Shown: positions 45,018 to 53,858 of the stretch, in pieces
Layout of the letters: each line of letters starts with the position of its first letter
Numbering within the stretch: the stretch's first letter is position 1
Source: an uncultured Tateyamaria sp.
GTDB taxonomy: Bacteria; Pseudomonadota; Alphaproteobacteria; Rhodobacterales; Rhodobacteraceae
Assembly: GCF_947494755.1 (NCBI RefSeq)
Contig: NZ_CANLVZ010000002.1
Span: 287,260 to 351,259, forward strand
Length of the DNA: 64,000 bases
Direction of reading: 5' to 3'
The notes under the pieces: generated by a model
What the model was told of the DNA's origin: nothing
Database searches by the model: none
Seen by the model: the letters and a program-made list of their open reading frames with translations, nothing else
Made by a program: the position numbers and the translations under genes

Positions 45018-46064
45018 TCAGGCCAGGCGTTCGCCCGACGAGGATGAGAAGGCATGACAAATGCCCGCCGGAACCGAGAACGACACAGTGTCGCCAATCT
45101 CGGCCCGAAATTCCTTGTGCGCTTTGACCGACACAAGCTGCCCGCCGGCGCGCACCGTCAGCATGGTCGCGTCCCCAAGCAGCTCAATTGTGTAAAGCGG
45201 TGCGGTGATCTGACCGCCCGCATCAGCGACGCTGGCGTCCTCGGCGCGGAAGCCCAAGGTGACGGGGCCATCCGGCGCGCTCAGCCCCGAAATGCTGACC
45301 TTGTCGCCGGTAAAGGTGCCGCCCGCCATCGTACCGTCCATGAGGTTCATGGCAGGCGAGCCGATGAAGCTGGCGACGAACGTGTTGGCCGGGTTGTCAT
45401 AGATTTCGGTGGGCGTGCCGACCTGCTGCACCTTCCCCTGCTTCATCACCACAACGCGGTCGGCCAGCGTCATCGCCTCAATCTGGTCGTGGGTCACGTA
45501 GACGGTCGTGACCTTCAACTCGTGGCTCAGGTTCTTGATCTGGGCACGGGTGCTGACGCGCAGCTTGGCATCGAGGTTCGACAGGGGTTCGTCCATGAGG
45601 AACACGTTGGGTTCACGCACAATGGCGCGCGCCAAGGCAACGCGCTGACGCTGCCCCCCCGAAAGTTCGGCCGGCTTGCGGTGCAGAAACTCGTCGAGTT
45701 CCACCATGGCGCTGGCCCGATGCACCCGCTCGTCATGGGTGGCGGGGTCGGCCTTGCGCACCTTCAGCGGAAAGCGGATATTTTCGTAGACGTTGAGGTG
45801 CGGATATAGCCCGTAGGACTGGAACACCATCGCCACATCGCGGTCCTTTGGGTCCAGATCGTTGACCCGGTTGCCGTCAATGATGATGTCGCCTTCGGTT
45901 GCGTCCTCAAGCCCGGCAATCATGCGCATCGTCGTGGTCTTGCCACAGCCCGACGGCCCCAAAAGCACCAGAAATTCCTGATCAGCGATGGTCAGATCAA
46001 AGTTGTCGACCCCCACAAAGGAGCCCCACCGCTTGTTGATATTGCGCAATTGGATTTCGGCCAT
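45018..46064 (-). CDS. ABC transporter ATPase, UgpC/MalK-type
   Basis: A 348-aa cytosolic ATPase with a C-terminal TOBE domain. Walker A is GPSGCGKTT, the signature LSGGQRQRVALARA, Walker B VFLMDEPLSNLD, and the H-loop YVTHDQIEAMTLA. ATG 46064 begins MAEIQLRNINKRW. It is the first gene behind the divergent promoter carrying the palindromic operator, so it probably leads the long minus-strand transcript. Confidence 0.95.
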   Translation of the reverse strand: MAEIQLRNINKRWGSFVGVDNFDLTIADQEFLVLLGPSGCGKTTTMRMIAGLEDATEGDIIIDGNRVNDLDPKDRDVAMVFQSYGLYPHLNVYENIRFPLKVRKADPATHDERVHRASAMVELDEFLHRKPAELSGGQRQRVALARAIVREPNVFLMDEPLSNLDAKLRVSTRAQIKNLSHELKVTTVYVTHDQIEAMTLADRVVVMKQGKVQQVGTPTEIYDNPANTFVASFIGSPAMNLMDGTMAGGTFTGDKVSISGLSAPDGPVTLGFRAEDASVADAGGQITAPLYTIELLGDATMLTVRAGGQLVSVKAHKEFRAEIGDTVSFSVPAGICHAFSSSSGERLA

Positions 46065-46094
46065 CGGAGTCCCCCGTCGCGGCAAGTTGATTGA

Positions 46095-46123
46095 GGCTAG
46101 ACAACTGGTTCACACATTGGCAA
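46095..46123 (-). promoter_or_regulatory. Possible promoter of the ABC/SnoaL operon
   Basis: On the minus strand TTGCCA (46123-46118) and CTAGCC (46100-46095) are 17 bases apart, 31 bases upstream of the ATPase ATG. The palindromic operator lies just upstream of the -35. Confidence 0.45.
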
Positions 46124-46128
46124 CTGTT

Positions 46129-46148
46129 TTTTGCACACGTGTGCAAAA
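46129..46148. promoter_or_regulatory. Palindromic LacI-type operator
   Basis: TTTTGCACACGTGTGCAAAA is a perfect 20-bp palindrome with a central CG, the usual LacI-family layout. It lies between the divergent ATPase gene (46064) and the SnoaL gene (46164), 15 bases ahead of the latter's ATG. The LacI regulator encoded in the same operon is the likely ligand. I found no second copy in this window. Confidence 0.75.
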
Positions 46149-46163
46149 GTCGGAGGCAAGGCC

Positions 46164-47150
46164 ATGAGCACCGCAAGAGAACTGGGCATCAAGTCCAAAC
46201 TGGAGGCGCTGTGGGGCGACGATATTGCTGCGGCGCGGCAGGCCTTCGATGCAGTCTTTGCAGCCGATTGCGCCTTTCATTTCTCGCATCCCGTGAATGA
46301 TATCGCCGGTTGCGACGCGGCATGGGAGGCCGTCTATCTCCCCCTGCGCGCCGCGCTGCGGCACGCGCGACGCCGGGATGAGGTCTTTATCGCCGGTCAG
46401 AACCGGCGCAGCGTCGGTGGCACGTGGATCGCGGCCCTGACACATTATGTCGGCACCCTTGCAGGCCCTCTTTTTGGGATCACCGCATCGAATCGCCTTG
46501 CCTTTCTGCGCTCGGGTGAATTCTACCGGATCGAGGGGGATTGCATCATCGAGGCACGGATCATCCTCGACCTGCCCGACCTCATGCGACAGGCCGGGCG
46601 CGATCCGTTCGGCGGTCGTCTGGGCACCGAAATGCTGTTTCCGGGCCCCGCGACCCATGACGGCATCCTGCCCGGCGGGGACGGCACCGCCAGCCTCGAT
46701 CTGATCGAGGCGATGCTGGGCGATCTGCATGTCTATGACCCCAAAACCGGTACCTCCAAAGGGCAGACGGGGGTGGGCGGCTATTGGGCGGATGACATGC
46801 TCTGGTATGGCCCCGGCGGTATCGGATCGAACTATCGATGGGACGGGTTTACCCGCGATCACCGCGCCCCGTTTCTGGCGGCCTTTCCCGACCGCAAGGG
46901 CGGCAACCACTATGCGCGCATCGGTCAGGGCAACTATGCCGCCATCTCAGGCTGGCCGTCGATGACGATGACGCATACCGGGGATTACCTGGGGGTGCCT
47001 GCAACGCGCAAAGCCCTTACTCTGCGCGTGATGGATTTCTACCGCTGCGCGGACGGGCAGATCGCCGAGAACTGGGTGTGTCTCGACTATATGGACCTGA
47101 TGGCGCAGATGGGCGTCGATCTGATCGCGCGTTCAAACGCCCTAGCGTAG
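46164..47150 (+). CDS. Double SnoaL/NTF2-domain protein, paralogue 3
   Basis: A 328-aa protein, paralogous to the two encoded at 35886-37942. It has FYRIEGDCIIEARIILDLPD in the first domain, DMLWYGPGGIGSNYRW in the second and MDFYRCADGQIAENWVCLDY near the end. It is transcribed alone on the plus strand from the shared operator region. ATG 46164 has GGAGG 8 bases upstream. Being divergently transcribed but sharing the operator implies co-regulation with the transporter. Confidence 0.8.
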   Translation: MSTARELGIKSKLEALWGDDIAAARQAFDAVFAADCAFHFSHPVNDIAGCDAAWEAVYLPLRAALRHARRRDEVFIAGQNRRSVGGTWIAALTHYVGTLAGPLFGITASNRLAFLRSGEFYRIEGDCIIEARIILDLPDLMRQAGRDPFGGRLGTEMLFPGPATHDGILPGGDGTASLDLIEAMLGDLHVYDPKTGTSKGQTGVGGYWADDMLWYGPGGIGSNYRWDGFTRDHRAPFLAAFPDRKGGNHYARIGQGNYAAISGWPSMTMTHTGDYLGVPATRKALTLRVMDFYRCADGQIAENWVCLDYMDLMAQMGVDLIARSNALA

Positions 47151-47967
47151 CGCCTGCGCGGCATCTTTGATCCCGTCGGCCGAGGGCAGAGTAGCGGCAT
47201 AAGCCCGCCAAACCCTTTCTGATAGCCCAGCCCCGCGATGCGCAGCGCCGTGGGGTTCGCACGGTGCCCATCGGAAGAGAACGGCAAGGTGGCCGTCTCG
47301 ACCTCCGCACGCGGACGATAACCGGCGGCGACATCCGCGCCCGCATCGCCATAAACGCACACCGGGCGCAGATGCAGAACCGCCGGTTTACGATGGGTGC
47401 GCACATAGGTTGGCGCGCACCCACCCTTTCAGCGTCTTGGCCGAAATCCCGATCCAGTCGTCCTCACAGATGAAGGACAAAGGCAGCGGCACACCCTGCA
47501 CAGAGGTTCGACAAGCTGCGTTAATCGCGTTGGGCGGTGGAGTGGTTCAACGAGGCGTCCTCAAAACTGGCCACCGCGCGGCCTGCGCGCGGCAGGGATT
47601 CACGCTCAGGGCGCGCGCGCCGCGCCAGCCCAAGCCCGTACGCCGCACCAACCGCCTTGGGCAGATGGCTGGCGATGGTAGACGTCCGGGGCGGCATGAA
47701 CAGATCGTGGCTGCCCAGCACCTTGTGATGCCCGCCGCTGGTCGGATCATCCGCCGCGCAGGCAAAGGAGAGCAGCATGTCGCGGCAGATATGCTGTCCC
47801 GCCTTCTACATCTCGCGGCTGACAATATTGAGGGCGCGGGTCAGGCATTGATGCGCGAAAAAGGCCTTTGAACTGGTCAAATCCAGGCCGTCGGGTACGA
47901 CATGCGGCAGCCAACCTGCCTTCAACCGCGACAGAAAATTACCATGAACAAGCGAAACGCGGTCCAT
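47142..47967 (-). pseudogene. Decayed TPP-dependent E1 dehydrogenase
   Basis: Pieces of one protein family appear in order but in shifting frames on the minus strand. From ATG 47967: VHGNFLSRLKAGWLPH, then ALNIVSREM ending in a TAG, KAGQ joined directly to DMLLSFACAADDPTSGG (an internal stretch seems deleted), then TSTIASHLPKAVGAAYGLGLARR and DASLNHSTAQ. A frameshift near 47527 leads to PLPLSFICEDDWIGIS, and another to VCVYGDAGADVAAGYRP. This matches 2-oxoacid or acetoin-type E1 alpha-like dehydrogenases. It fills the otherwise gene-free stretch of about 950 bases. Confidence 0.75.
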
Positions 47968-48006
47968 ACAGCATCCGCGCAAAAGGGGATTTCGTGCCTC
48001 CGGCGG

Positions 48007-48085
48007 CGGTATTTCCGGTCAAAAGAAAGAGTGGTTTTGCAGCTTCTTTTGACCCGAAATACCGTCGGGGGGCCCCGGGGGGCAG
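48007..48085. repeat. Inverted repeat, family B element, copy 3
   Basis: CGGTATTTCCGGTCAAAAGAA (48007-48027, given here in two arms) pairs with TTCTTTTGACCCGAAATACC..G at 48043-48064 with one mismatch around a 15-base loop. GC-rich GGGGGGCCCCGGGGGGC follows. The right arm has the TTCTTTTGACC core also present at 57350. It lies between the pseudogene and the gcdH stop. Confidence 0.6.
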
Positions 48086-48105
48086 ACAGCCCACCGGTGC
48101 GGCCT

Positions 48106-49329
<1,224 letters not shown>

Positions 49330-49367
49330 CTCGTCTCTCCTTGGCTGCGCATGGGGTCGTCCCAGTA

Positions 49368-49386
49368 TTGCAGGAAAGCTGCGCAA
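49368..49386. promoter_or_regulatory. Possible LysR-regulator binding site
   Basis: TTGC-N11-GCAA, a symmetrical T-N11-A motif, lies in the 85-base spacer between gcdH and its LysR-type regulator. LysR proteins commonly bind such motifs next to the gene they control. Confidence 0.45.
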
Positions 49387-49414
49387 CATCTAACGATGCC
49401 TTGTTCTGCAACCC

Positions 49415-50317
49415 ATGAGAAATAGGCATATGTTGATGCACCGCCGCTTCTTGCCGTCAATTCCGGCCCTGCTGGCTTTTGAGGCCGTGGCCCGTTTGGG
49501 CTCCGCCACTGCTGCGGCCCAGGATCTGTCCGTAACCCAAAGCGCAATCAGCCGCCAGCTCAAGACCCTCGAAGAGCAGATCGGGGCACAGCTTTTGGCC
49601 CGCCAAGGCCGCACGCTGGTTCTGACACCCGCAGGGCGCAGCTATGTTGAGCAGGTGCGCGATGTCCTCAACCGTCTCGGCTCGGCCTCGGTCGCGGCGG
49701 GGGCCAATGCCGAAGGTGGCCCGCTGAACCTTGCGATCCTGCCCGCCTTCGGGATGCACTGGCTGGCACCGCGTCTGGCGGACTTTGCGCTGGCCCACCC
49801 GCAGGTCACAGTGAACCTCTCAACACGTCTCGCCCCGTTCGATTTTCGCGCGCAGCCCTTTGATGCGGCCATCCATTTTGGGCGACGCGACTGGCCGGGG
49901 GCCGACTATCTGCCGCTGATACCCGAAACCGTTGTGGCGGTTGCCGCGCCTGACATGGCCACAAATGCCACCGACGCGGCCAGTTTACGCGCGCTGCCCC
50001 TCCTGCACCTCGAGACCCGCCCCCGCGCGTGGGCGCGCTGGTTCGCAGCACAGGACCTGCCGGCCCCGGATGCTTCGGGCATGATGTTCGATCAGTTTTC
50101 CACCATGGCACAGGCCGCGATCCACGGGCTTGGGGTCGCGTTGTTGCCGACCTTTGTGGCGCAGGCGCATCTGGACAGCGGCGCGCTGCGCGCCGCATCC
50201 CCCAATGCCGAGCAAAGCGTGGGCGACTACTATCTGGTCTGGCCAGCCGAGCGGCCCGTGCCCCCATCACTGCAGGCCTTTCTAGCATGGCTCTCGACAC
50301 AACTGCCCAACCCATGA
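49415..50317 (+). CDS. LysR-family regulator, probable gcdH regulator
   Basis: A 300-aa LysR-type regulator. The N-terminal winged helix-turn-helix has LLAFEAVARLGSATAAAQDL and SVTQSAISRQLKTLEEQIG, followed by a substrate-binding domain from about residue 95 with GPLNLAILPAFGMHWLAPRL in part. It is divergent from gcdH, the usual arrangement of a regulator (often GcdR) with its target. The start may instead be at 49430 or 49436; no good ribosome-binding site decides. Confidence 0.88.
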   Translation: MRNRHMLMHRRFLPSIPALLAFEAVARLGSATAAAQDLSVTQSAISRQLKTLEEQIGAQLLARQGRTLVLTPAGRSYVEQVRDVLNRLGSASVAAGANAEGGPLNLAILPAFGMHWLAPRLADFALAHPQVTVNLSTRLAPFDFRAQPFDAAIHFGRRDWPGADYLPLIPETVVAVAAPDMATNATDAASLRALPLLHLETRPRAWARWFAAQDLPAPDASGMMFDQFSTMAQAAIHGLGVALLPTFVAQAHLDSGALRAASPNAEQSVGDYYLVWPAERPVPPSLQAFLAWLSTQLPNP

Positions 50318-50414
50318 CTCAAGCCTGCCCCATTTCCGCCCCATTTCTGCGGGATGACTACGCCATATGATTCTGTTGATCGGGTGGGGCCGAAACCTGA
50401 CAAGGAGTGCTGGC

Positions 50415-50774
50415 ATGAAGCGCATGATTACCCTTGTGGCAACCGTTGCCACCCTAACCACCGCCACAACGGCAGTGGGCGAAGTCCATGATGTTATGAT
50501 TCTGGACGGCGAATTCTTTCCACAAGTCACCTACTTGAATGAAGGCGACAGCGTCCGCTTCGAAAACGTGTCCGGTATCACGCACACGATCGGTTCGGCA
50601 GGCGACGAATGGGCGACCGACCCCATTGAGGCCGATGATGTCGTTATCGTCGTCTTTGACGAGGACAAGCCCCGCGAATTCTACAGCAAGCTGATCACCG
50701 ACGACGACGGTGATCTCATCATCGCAGGCATGGTGGACTTCAGCCCGCCAAGCGCCGAAGATGACAACGACTAA
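50415..50774 (+). CDS. Exported cupredoxin-like protein lacking copper ligands
   Basis: A 119-aa protein with a signal peptide (MITLVATVATLTTATTAVG). The mature part begins like plastocyanin/pseudoazurin (DGEFFPQVTYLNEGDSVRFEN then THTIG) but has no Cys at all, so the type 1 copper site is incomplete. The terminal part is acidic (EDDND). ATG 50415 follows AAGGAG by eight bases. It may be a structural or metal-handling relative of cupredoxins. Confidence 0.65.
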   Translation: MKRMITLVATVATLTTATTAVGEVHDVMILDGEFFPQVTYLNEGDSVRFENVSGITHTIGSAGDEWATDPIEADDVVIVVFDEDKPREFYSKLITDDDGDLIIAGMVDFSPPSAEDDND

Positions 50775-50985
50775 AAAACGCGCAGCGCCTTGGTCTTGAT
50801 TGGGTGGATCGGGGAACACCCCCGAAGCCCAATCTGAAACGGGGCGTCGCTTCCACTTCTTGATATTGCACAGCGGCAATCGGGCGGCGCGCGACAGGCG
50901 CGCGGCTCGGTTGCCGTTTCCCGTGTGATCGGGCTTGGCCATCGCCTGCTTGCGCCGCAACACACCGCGCTGCATGGTGCGCACC

Positions 50986-51552
50986 ATGTCCAACCGCACC
51001 TGTACCATCGCTCTGCCCTATTACTCCGGCGCGGGTCACACCGCCCAGATTGCCACGGCCATTGCCGATGGAGCGACTGCGCAAGGCGCGACCTCGCACA
51101 TCATTGATATCGAGAAGATCAGCGCATCGGATTGGGCTAGTCTGGATCGCGCCGATGCGATCCTTTTTGGCACGCCGACCTATATGGGGTCGGTCGCTGC
51201 TGCCTATGCCGCGTTTTTGGAAGAGGCCGGCGGGCGCTGGATGGACCAGATATGGGCCGACAAGGTCGCGGGCGGATTCACGGTTGCGACCTTTGGGTCG
51301 GGGGACAAACTGGGCGCCTTGCAACGACTCTCGATCTTTGCGGCGCAGATGGGGATGATCTGGACCGGGCCAAATGACATCGGCGCACCCGTCTTTCCAG
51401 CGGAGCCCGGGATCAATGCCGATGGCGGATGGCTCGGTCTGATGGGCAGCAGTGTCAGCACACCGCGCGGCGCGGTGCGGCCCGGTGATTTGGAAACCGG
51501 CAGACGATTTGGCGCGCGGGTGGCCAAGTTGTGCATGCGGATGTCGGATTAG
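50986..51552 (+). CDS. Flavodoxin-fold NAD(P)H-dependent oxidoreductase
   Basis: A 188-aa flavodoxin-like protein resembling WrbA quinone reductases. The FMN phosphate loop is PYYSGAGHTAQIATA and the second flavin contact is FGTPTYMGSVAAAY. It starts at 50986, although an ATG at 50974 is also possible. The direction is away from the copper-chaperone gene, and the 24-bp hairpin repeat lies beyond its stop. Confidence 0.82.
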   Translation: MSNRTCTIALPYYSGAGHTAQIATAIADGATAQGATSHIIDIEKISASDWASLDRADAILFGTPTYMGSVAAAYAAFLEEAGGRWMDQIWADKVAGGFTVATFGSGDKLGALQRLSIFAAQMGMIWTGPNDIGAPVFPAEPGINADGGWLGLMGSSVSTPRGAVRPGDLETGRRFGARVAKLCMRMSD

Positions 51553-51601
51553 ATCAAGAGGCCCAGCATGAGGTGACATGCCGGGCCCAAATGGTTGGCC
51601 T

Positions 51602-51625
51602 GTAAGGCGCAGGTGTCCTGCGCCC
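51602..51625. repeat. 24-bp hairpin repeat, second copy
   Basis: Identical to positions 2370-2393. It lies between the convergent flavodoxin and PCu(A)C genes, where it could end transcripts from both sides. Confidence 0.65.
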
Positions 51626-51634
51626 AGAGCCCGA

Positions 51635-52126
51635 TCAGTTCGAGTGGCCGGAGTGATCTGCGTGCCGGCCATGCGCCCCTGCTTCTGGCTTGCGCGCATT
51701 GTCGACGGGGATTGTCACAACGATCTCGCCAGACTGTTCGAACACCAGCGTGACCTCGATTTCAGCATCCTGCTCCAGCGGTCCGGTCAAACCCATTAGC
51801 ATCACATGATCCGCGCCACGCATCATGTGATGTGTGGCTCCGGCAGGCAGTTCGATGCCGCCCTCGATCTCGGTCATCTGCAAAATCCCGTCGCCGACTT
51901 CGGTATGGGTGTGCAATTCGACCCGCTTGGCCGCATCCGTGCGGGCCGCGATCAGTCGATCGTCCTGATCAGAGGTGTTGTGGATCATCATGAACGCCGC
52001 GCCAGACTTCGCAGCCGGGCTGGCCGCGCGCGCGTATGGATCCATAATCATGATGCCGTCAGCCCATGCATGAGCTGCCAAAAGAGTTGCCGCCAAACTG
52101 GCCGCGACAAACGAACGAAAGGACAT
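51635..52126 (-). CDS. Periplasmic copper chaperone PCu(A)C
   Basis: A 163-aa periplasmic protein that delivers Cu(I) to the CuA/CuB centres of cytochrome oxidase. The signal peptide ends at AHAWA. Copper ligands fit the H-x(10)-M-x(21)-H-x-M pattern: His in VELHTHTEVG, Met in LQMTEI, then GADHVMLMGL. A His-rich tail (GAHGRHADHSGHSN) adds a second copper-binding region. It is followed by a CxxC protein gene in the opposite order of transcription direction common to copper loci. Confidence 0.92.
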   Translation of the reverse strand: MSFRSFVAASLAATLLAAHAWADGIMIMDPYARAASPAAKSGAAFMMIHNTSDQDDRLIAARTDAAKRVELHTHTEVGDGILQMTEIEGGIELPAGATHHMMRGADHVMLMGLTGPLEQDAEIEVTLVFEQSGEIVVTIPVDNARKPEAGAHGRHADHSGHSN

Positions 52127-52179
52127 GAAAGCCCCCTTTTTGAATGATGTGTGGTGGTGGAACGAGAAAGGTAGAAACG

Positions 52180-52521
52180 TCAGCCGCTGACAGGTGGCGC
52201 CCGGGCGCGCGCGTTGCCGATTGTGTCCGCATCTCTGGCCACCACATGCGCAGGGCGCGTATTGGCTGCACGGGTCAGAGGGCGCTCAACCAAAACCGCA
52301 GGCGGCCCAAGCGCGCCGCTGACATGCAGCGCGCAGTCCGGGCACATATACGGGGCCGCAGTCGGATCACCCTGCCCGTCGATATATACCACATAGGTCG
52401 TGTCGCCCGCGCAGATCACCATGCTGTCCACAGCCATCGTGCTGTGGCGCGCTGCCCCTATCGCGTGGCTTGTCGCCACCAGCATCAAGCTGAACAGCAT
52501 CGAGAGGAGCGCGCGTATCAT
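52180..52521 (-). CDS. Small exported CxxC protein (DUF2946-like)
   Basis: A 113-aa protein with an N-terminal signal/anchor (IRALLSMLFSLMLVATSHA) and the pattern VICAGDTTYVVYIDGQGDP followed by MCPDCAL, i.e. a lone Cys and a CxxC pair, as in DUF2946 proteins often seen at copper loci. It starts at 52521; the upstream part of the frame overlaps the rpmB terminator. It lies directly upstream of the PCu(A)C gene on the same strand, which supports a role in copper handling. Confidence 0.65.
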   Translation of the reverse strand: MIRALLSMLFSLMLVATSHAIGAARHSTMAVDSMVICAGDTTYVVYIDGQGDPTAAPYMCPDCALHVSGALGPPAVLVERPLTRAANTRPAHVVARDADTIGNARARAPPVSG

Positions 52522-52564
52522 AGATCCCGTCTTACCGGCACGATCCCCGACACTCAACCGCGTC

Positions 52565-52612
52565 AAAACGAAACAACCCCGCCTGCGCGGTCGCAAGCGG
52601 GGCTCATTTTTC
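52565..52612 (-). terminator. Terminator behind rpmB
   Basis: Minus strand: CCCCGCTTGCG and CGCAGGCGGGG form an 11-bp stem followed by TTGTTTCGTTTTG. On the plus strand the hairpin is followed by CTCATTTTT, so it may act in both directions. Confidence 0.85.
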
Positions 52613-52634
52613 GATGCCCGAAAGGGCAATCAGA

Positions 52635-52925
52635 TCAGGCCGAAGCGGCTTGCGCCTTGGCGATCTCTTTCTTGACCTTCATCGCAGTGGCCGACAGCTC
52701 TGTGTCCTTGGCCTTGGCAAGATACGCGTCAAGCCCACCACGGTGGTCGACCGAGCGCAATGCCGCTGCCGAGATGCGCAGCTTGATGCCACGGCCCAGA
52801 GTTTCGGACTGCAAGGTCACATCGTTCAGGTTCGGCAAAAACCGCCGACGGGTTCTGTTTTTCGCGTGGCTGACATTGTTGCCAACCATCGGGCCCTTAC
52901 CGGTCAATTCGCATACGCGCGACAT
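52635..52925 (-). CDS. rpmB: 50S ribosomal protein L28
   Basis: A 96-aa ribosomal protein. [21 protein letters not shown] at the N-terminus (only the first part quoted is diagnostic) and the basic [12 protein letters not shown] segment are typical; the single Cys is not a zinc pair. ATG 52925 is the start. A strong terminator follows and another precedes it, so it is a single-gene transcript. Confidence 0.97.
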   Translation of the reverse strand: MSRVCELTGKGPMVGNNVSHAKNRTRRRFLPNLNDVTLQSETLGRGIKLRISAAALRSVDHRGGLDAYLAKAKDTELSATAMKVKKEIAKAQAASA

Positions 52926-52970
52926 GGGGTCATCCTCGTCTAGTGAAATTGCAAAAGGCTGGCCTTCGGC

Positions 52971-52999
52971 AAATATAAAAGGGCTCCGCCACGGCGGAT
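52971..52999 (-). terminator. Terminator behind the hydrolase gene
   Basis: Minus strand: TCCGCC and GGCGGA arms, then GCCCTTTTATATTT. It lies 46 bases past the hydrolase stop and upstream of rpmB. Confidence 0.7.
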
Positions 53000-53045
53000 C
53001 CCGGGAATCTGGTTTGGGCGTGATTAGGCCCAAGGCCCCGGCGCG

Positions 53046-53858
53046 TCAACCCCCAGATGGCCCCTTGGAACCGATCAAAGAGGCCGCCCGCGCGCGGGCC
53101 GTGTCTGCCAGTGCGACATGCCCGTGTTTCTGCGCCGCGTCGCCCAGGCCCGTCCAATACTCCGCCGATCCCCGCCGCCCGGCCTTGTGCCACGCAATCA
53201 CATCGCGCGTGCGCACCGGCGGGTCCAGCAGTGCTTGTTGAAAGCGCCCGAAATGGCCCCCGGATTTCAGCACCCGCGCCGCCTGATGTCCCGCTCCCGG
53301 CGTGCGCGCCACACTGAGCCGACGAAAATGGCGCTGCACCAACCGCGCGTTCCTCAGATCAAGCGGGCGGAACGGGTCAAGCAGGATGACGCCCGCCACC
53401 TGCCGCCGCCCATGGGTCGCAAGATCACCCAGTGCTGCATCGAATTCACCCGCGCAATTGCGAAACCGTTTGTCAAACGGCACCACCTGCGGGTGGATCG
53501 AAAATTGCGGCGTCACCAGCACCACGTGCCGCAAATCAAGCACCGACGAAAACCGCAACGCCCCATAGCCGCCCATCGAAAAGCCCAAGGCGACGCGTCG
53601 CCCATAGCCCGACGTCGCCTGCGCCAGCGCGCGTTCCAATGCGGTCGTCTCATCATTGATGTACCAGTCGTTCAGCCGCGTCTGGATGTGCAGATGGGCA
53701 TGACCCGCCTCTACATAGCCCTGACTGGGGCGTGGCGCATCAAAGACACCGTCCGTGTGGACCCGGTGGCGAAACGTCACCAGCAACCGCCGCCCCGTGG
53801 GGTTGAACAAATCGGCCCGCAGCCGATCCCCGGCAAAGATCGACAGCGGCGTGTCCAT
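53046..53858 (-). CDS. Alpha/beta-hydrolase-fold protein, unknown
   Basis: A 270-aa protein with a nucleophile elbow GFSMGGYGAL near residue 94 and strand-rich flanks (VALGFSM, VVLVTPQF). The possible catalytic His is in PGAGHQAARV or SGGHFGRF near residue 200. It is conserved in related bacteria without known role. Its ATG directly abuts the meaB stop, so the two are probably cotranscribed, though no functional link to mutase maturation is evident. Confidence 0.7.
   Translation of the reverse strand: MDTPLSIFAGDRLRADLFNPTGRRLLVTFRHRVHTDGVFDAPRPSQGYVEAGHAHLHIQTRLNDWYINDETTALERALAQATSGYGRRVALGFSMGGYGALRFSSVLDLRHVVLVTPQFSIHPQVVPFDKRFRNCAGEFDAALGDLATHGRRQVAGVILLDPFRPLDLRNARLVQRHFRRLSVARTPGAGHQAARVLKSGGHFGRFQQALLDPPVRTRDVIAWHKAGRRGSAEYWTGLGDAAQKHGHVALADTARARAASLIGSKGPSGG

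Noticed and set aside
50415..50774. Calling the protein a blue-copper protein
   Set aside because: No cysteine is present, so a type 1 copper site is impossible.
50775..50985. Possible short minus-strand gene reading MAKPDHTGNGNRAARLSR
   Set aside because: It runs on antisense through the cupredoxin-like gene and matches nothing I recognise; kept as non-coding.
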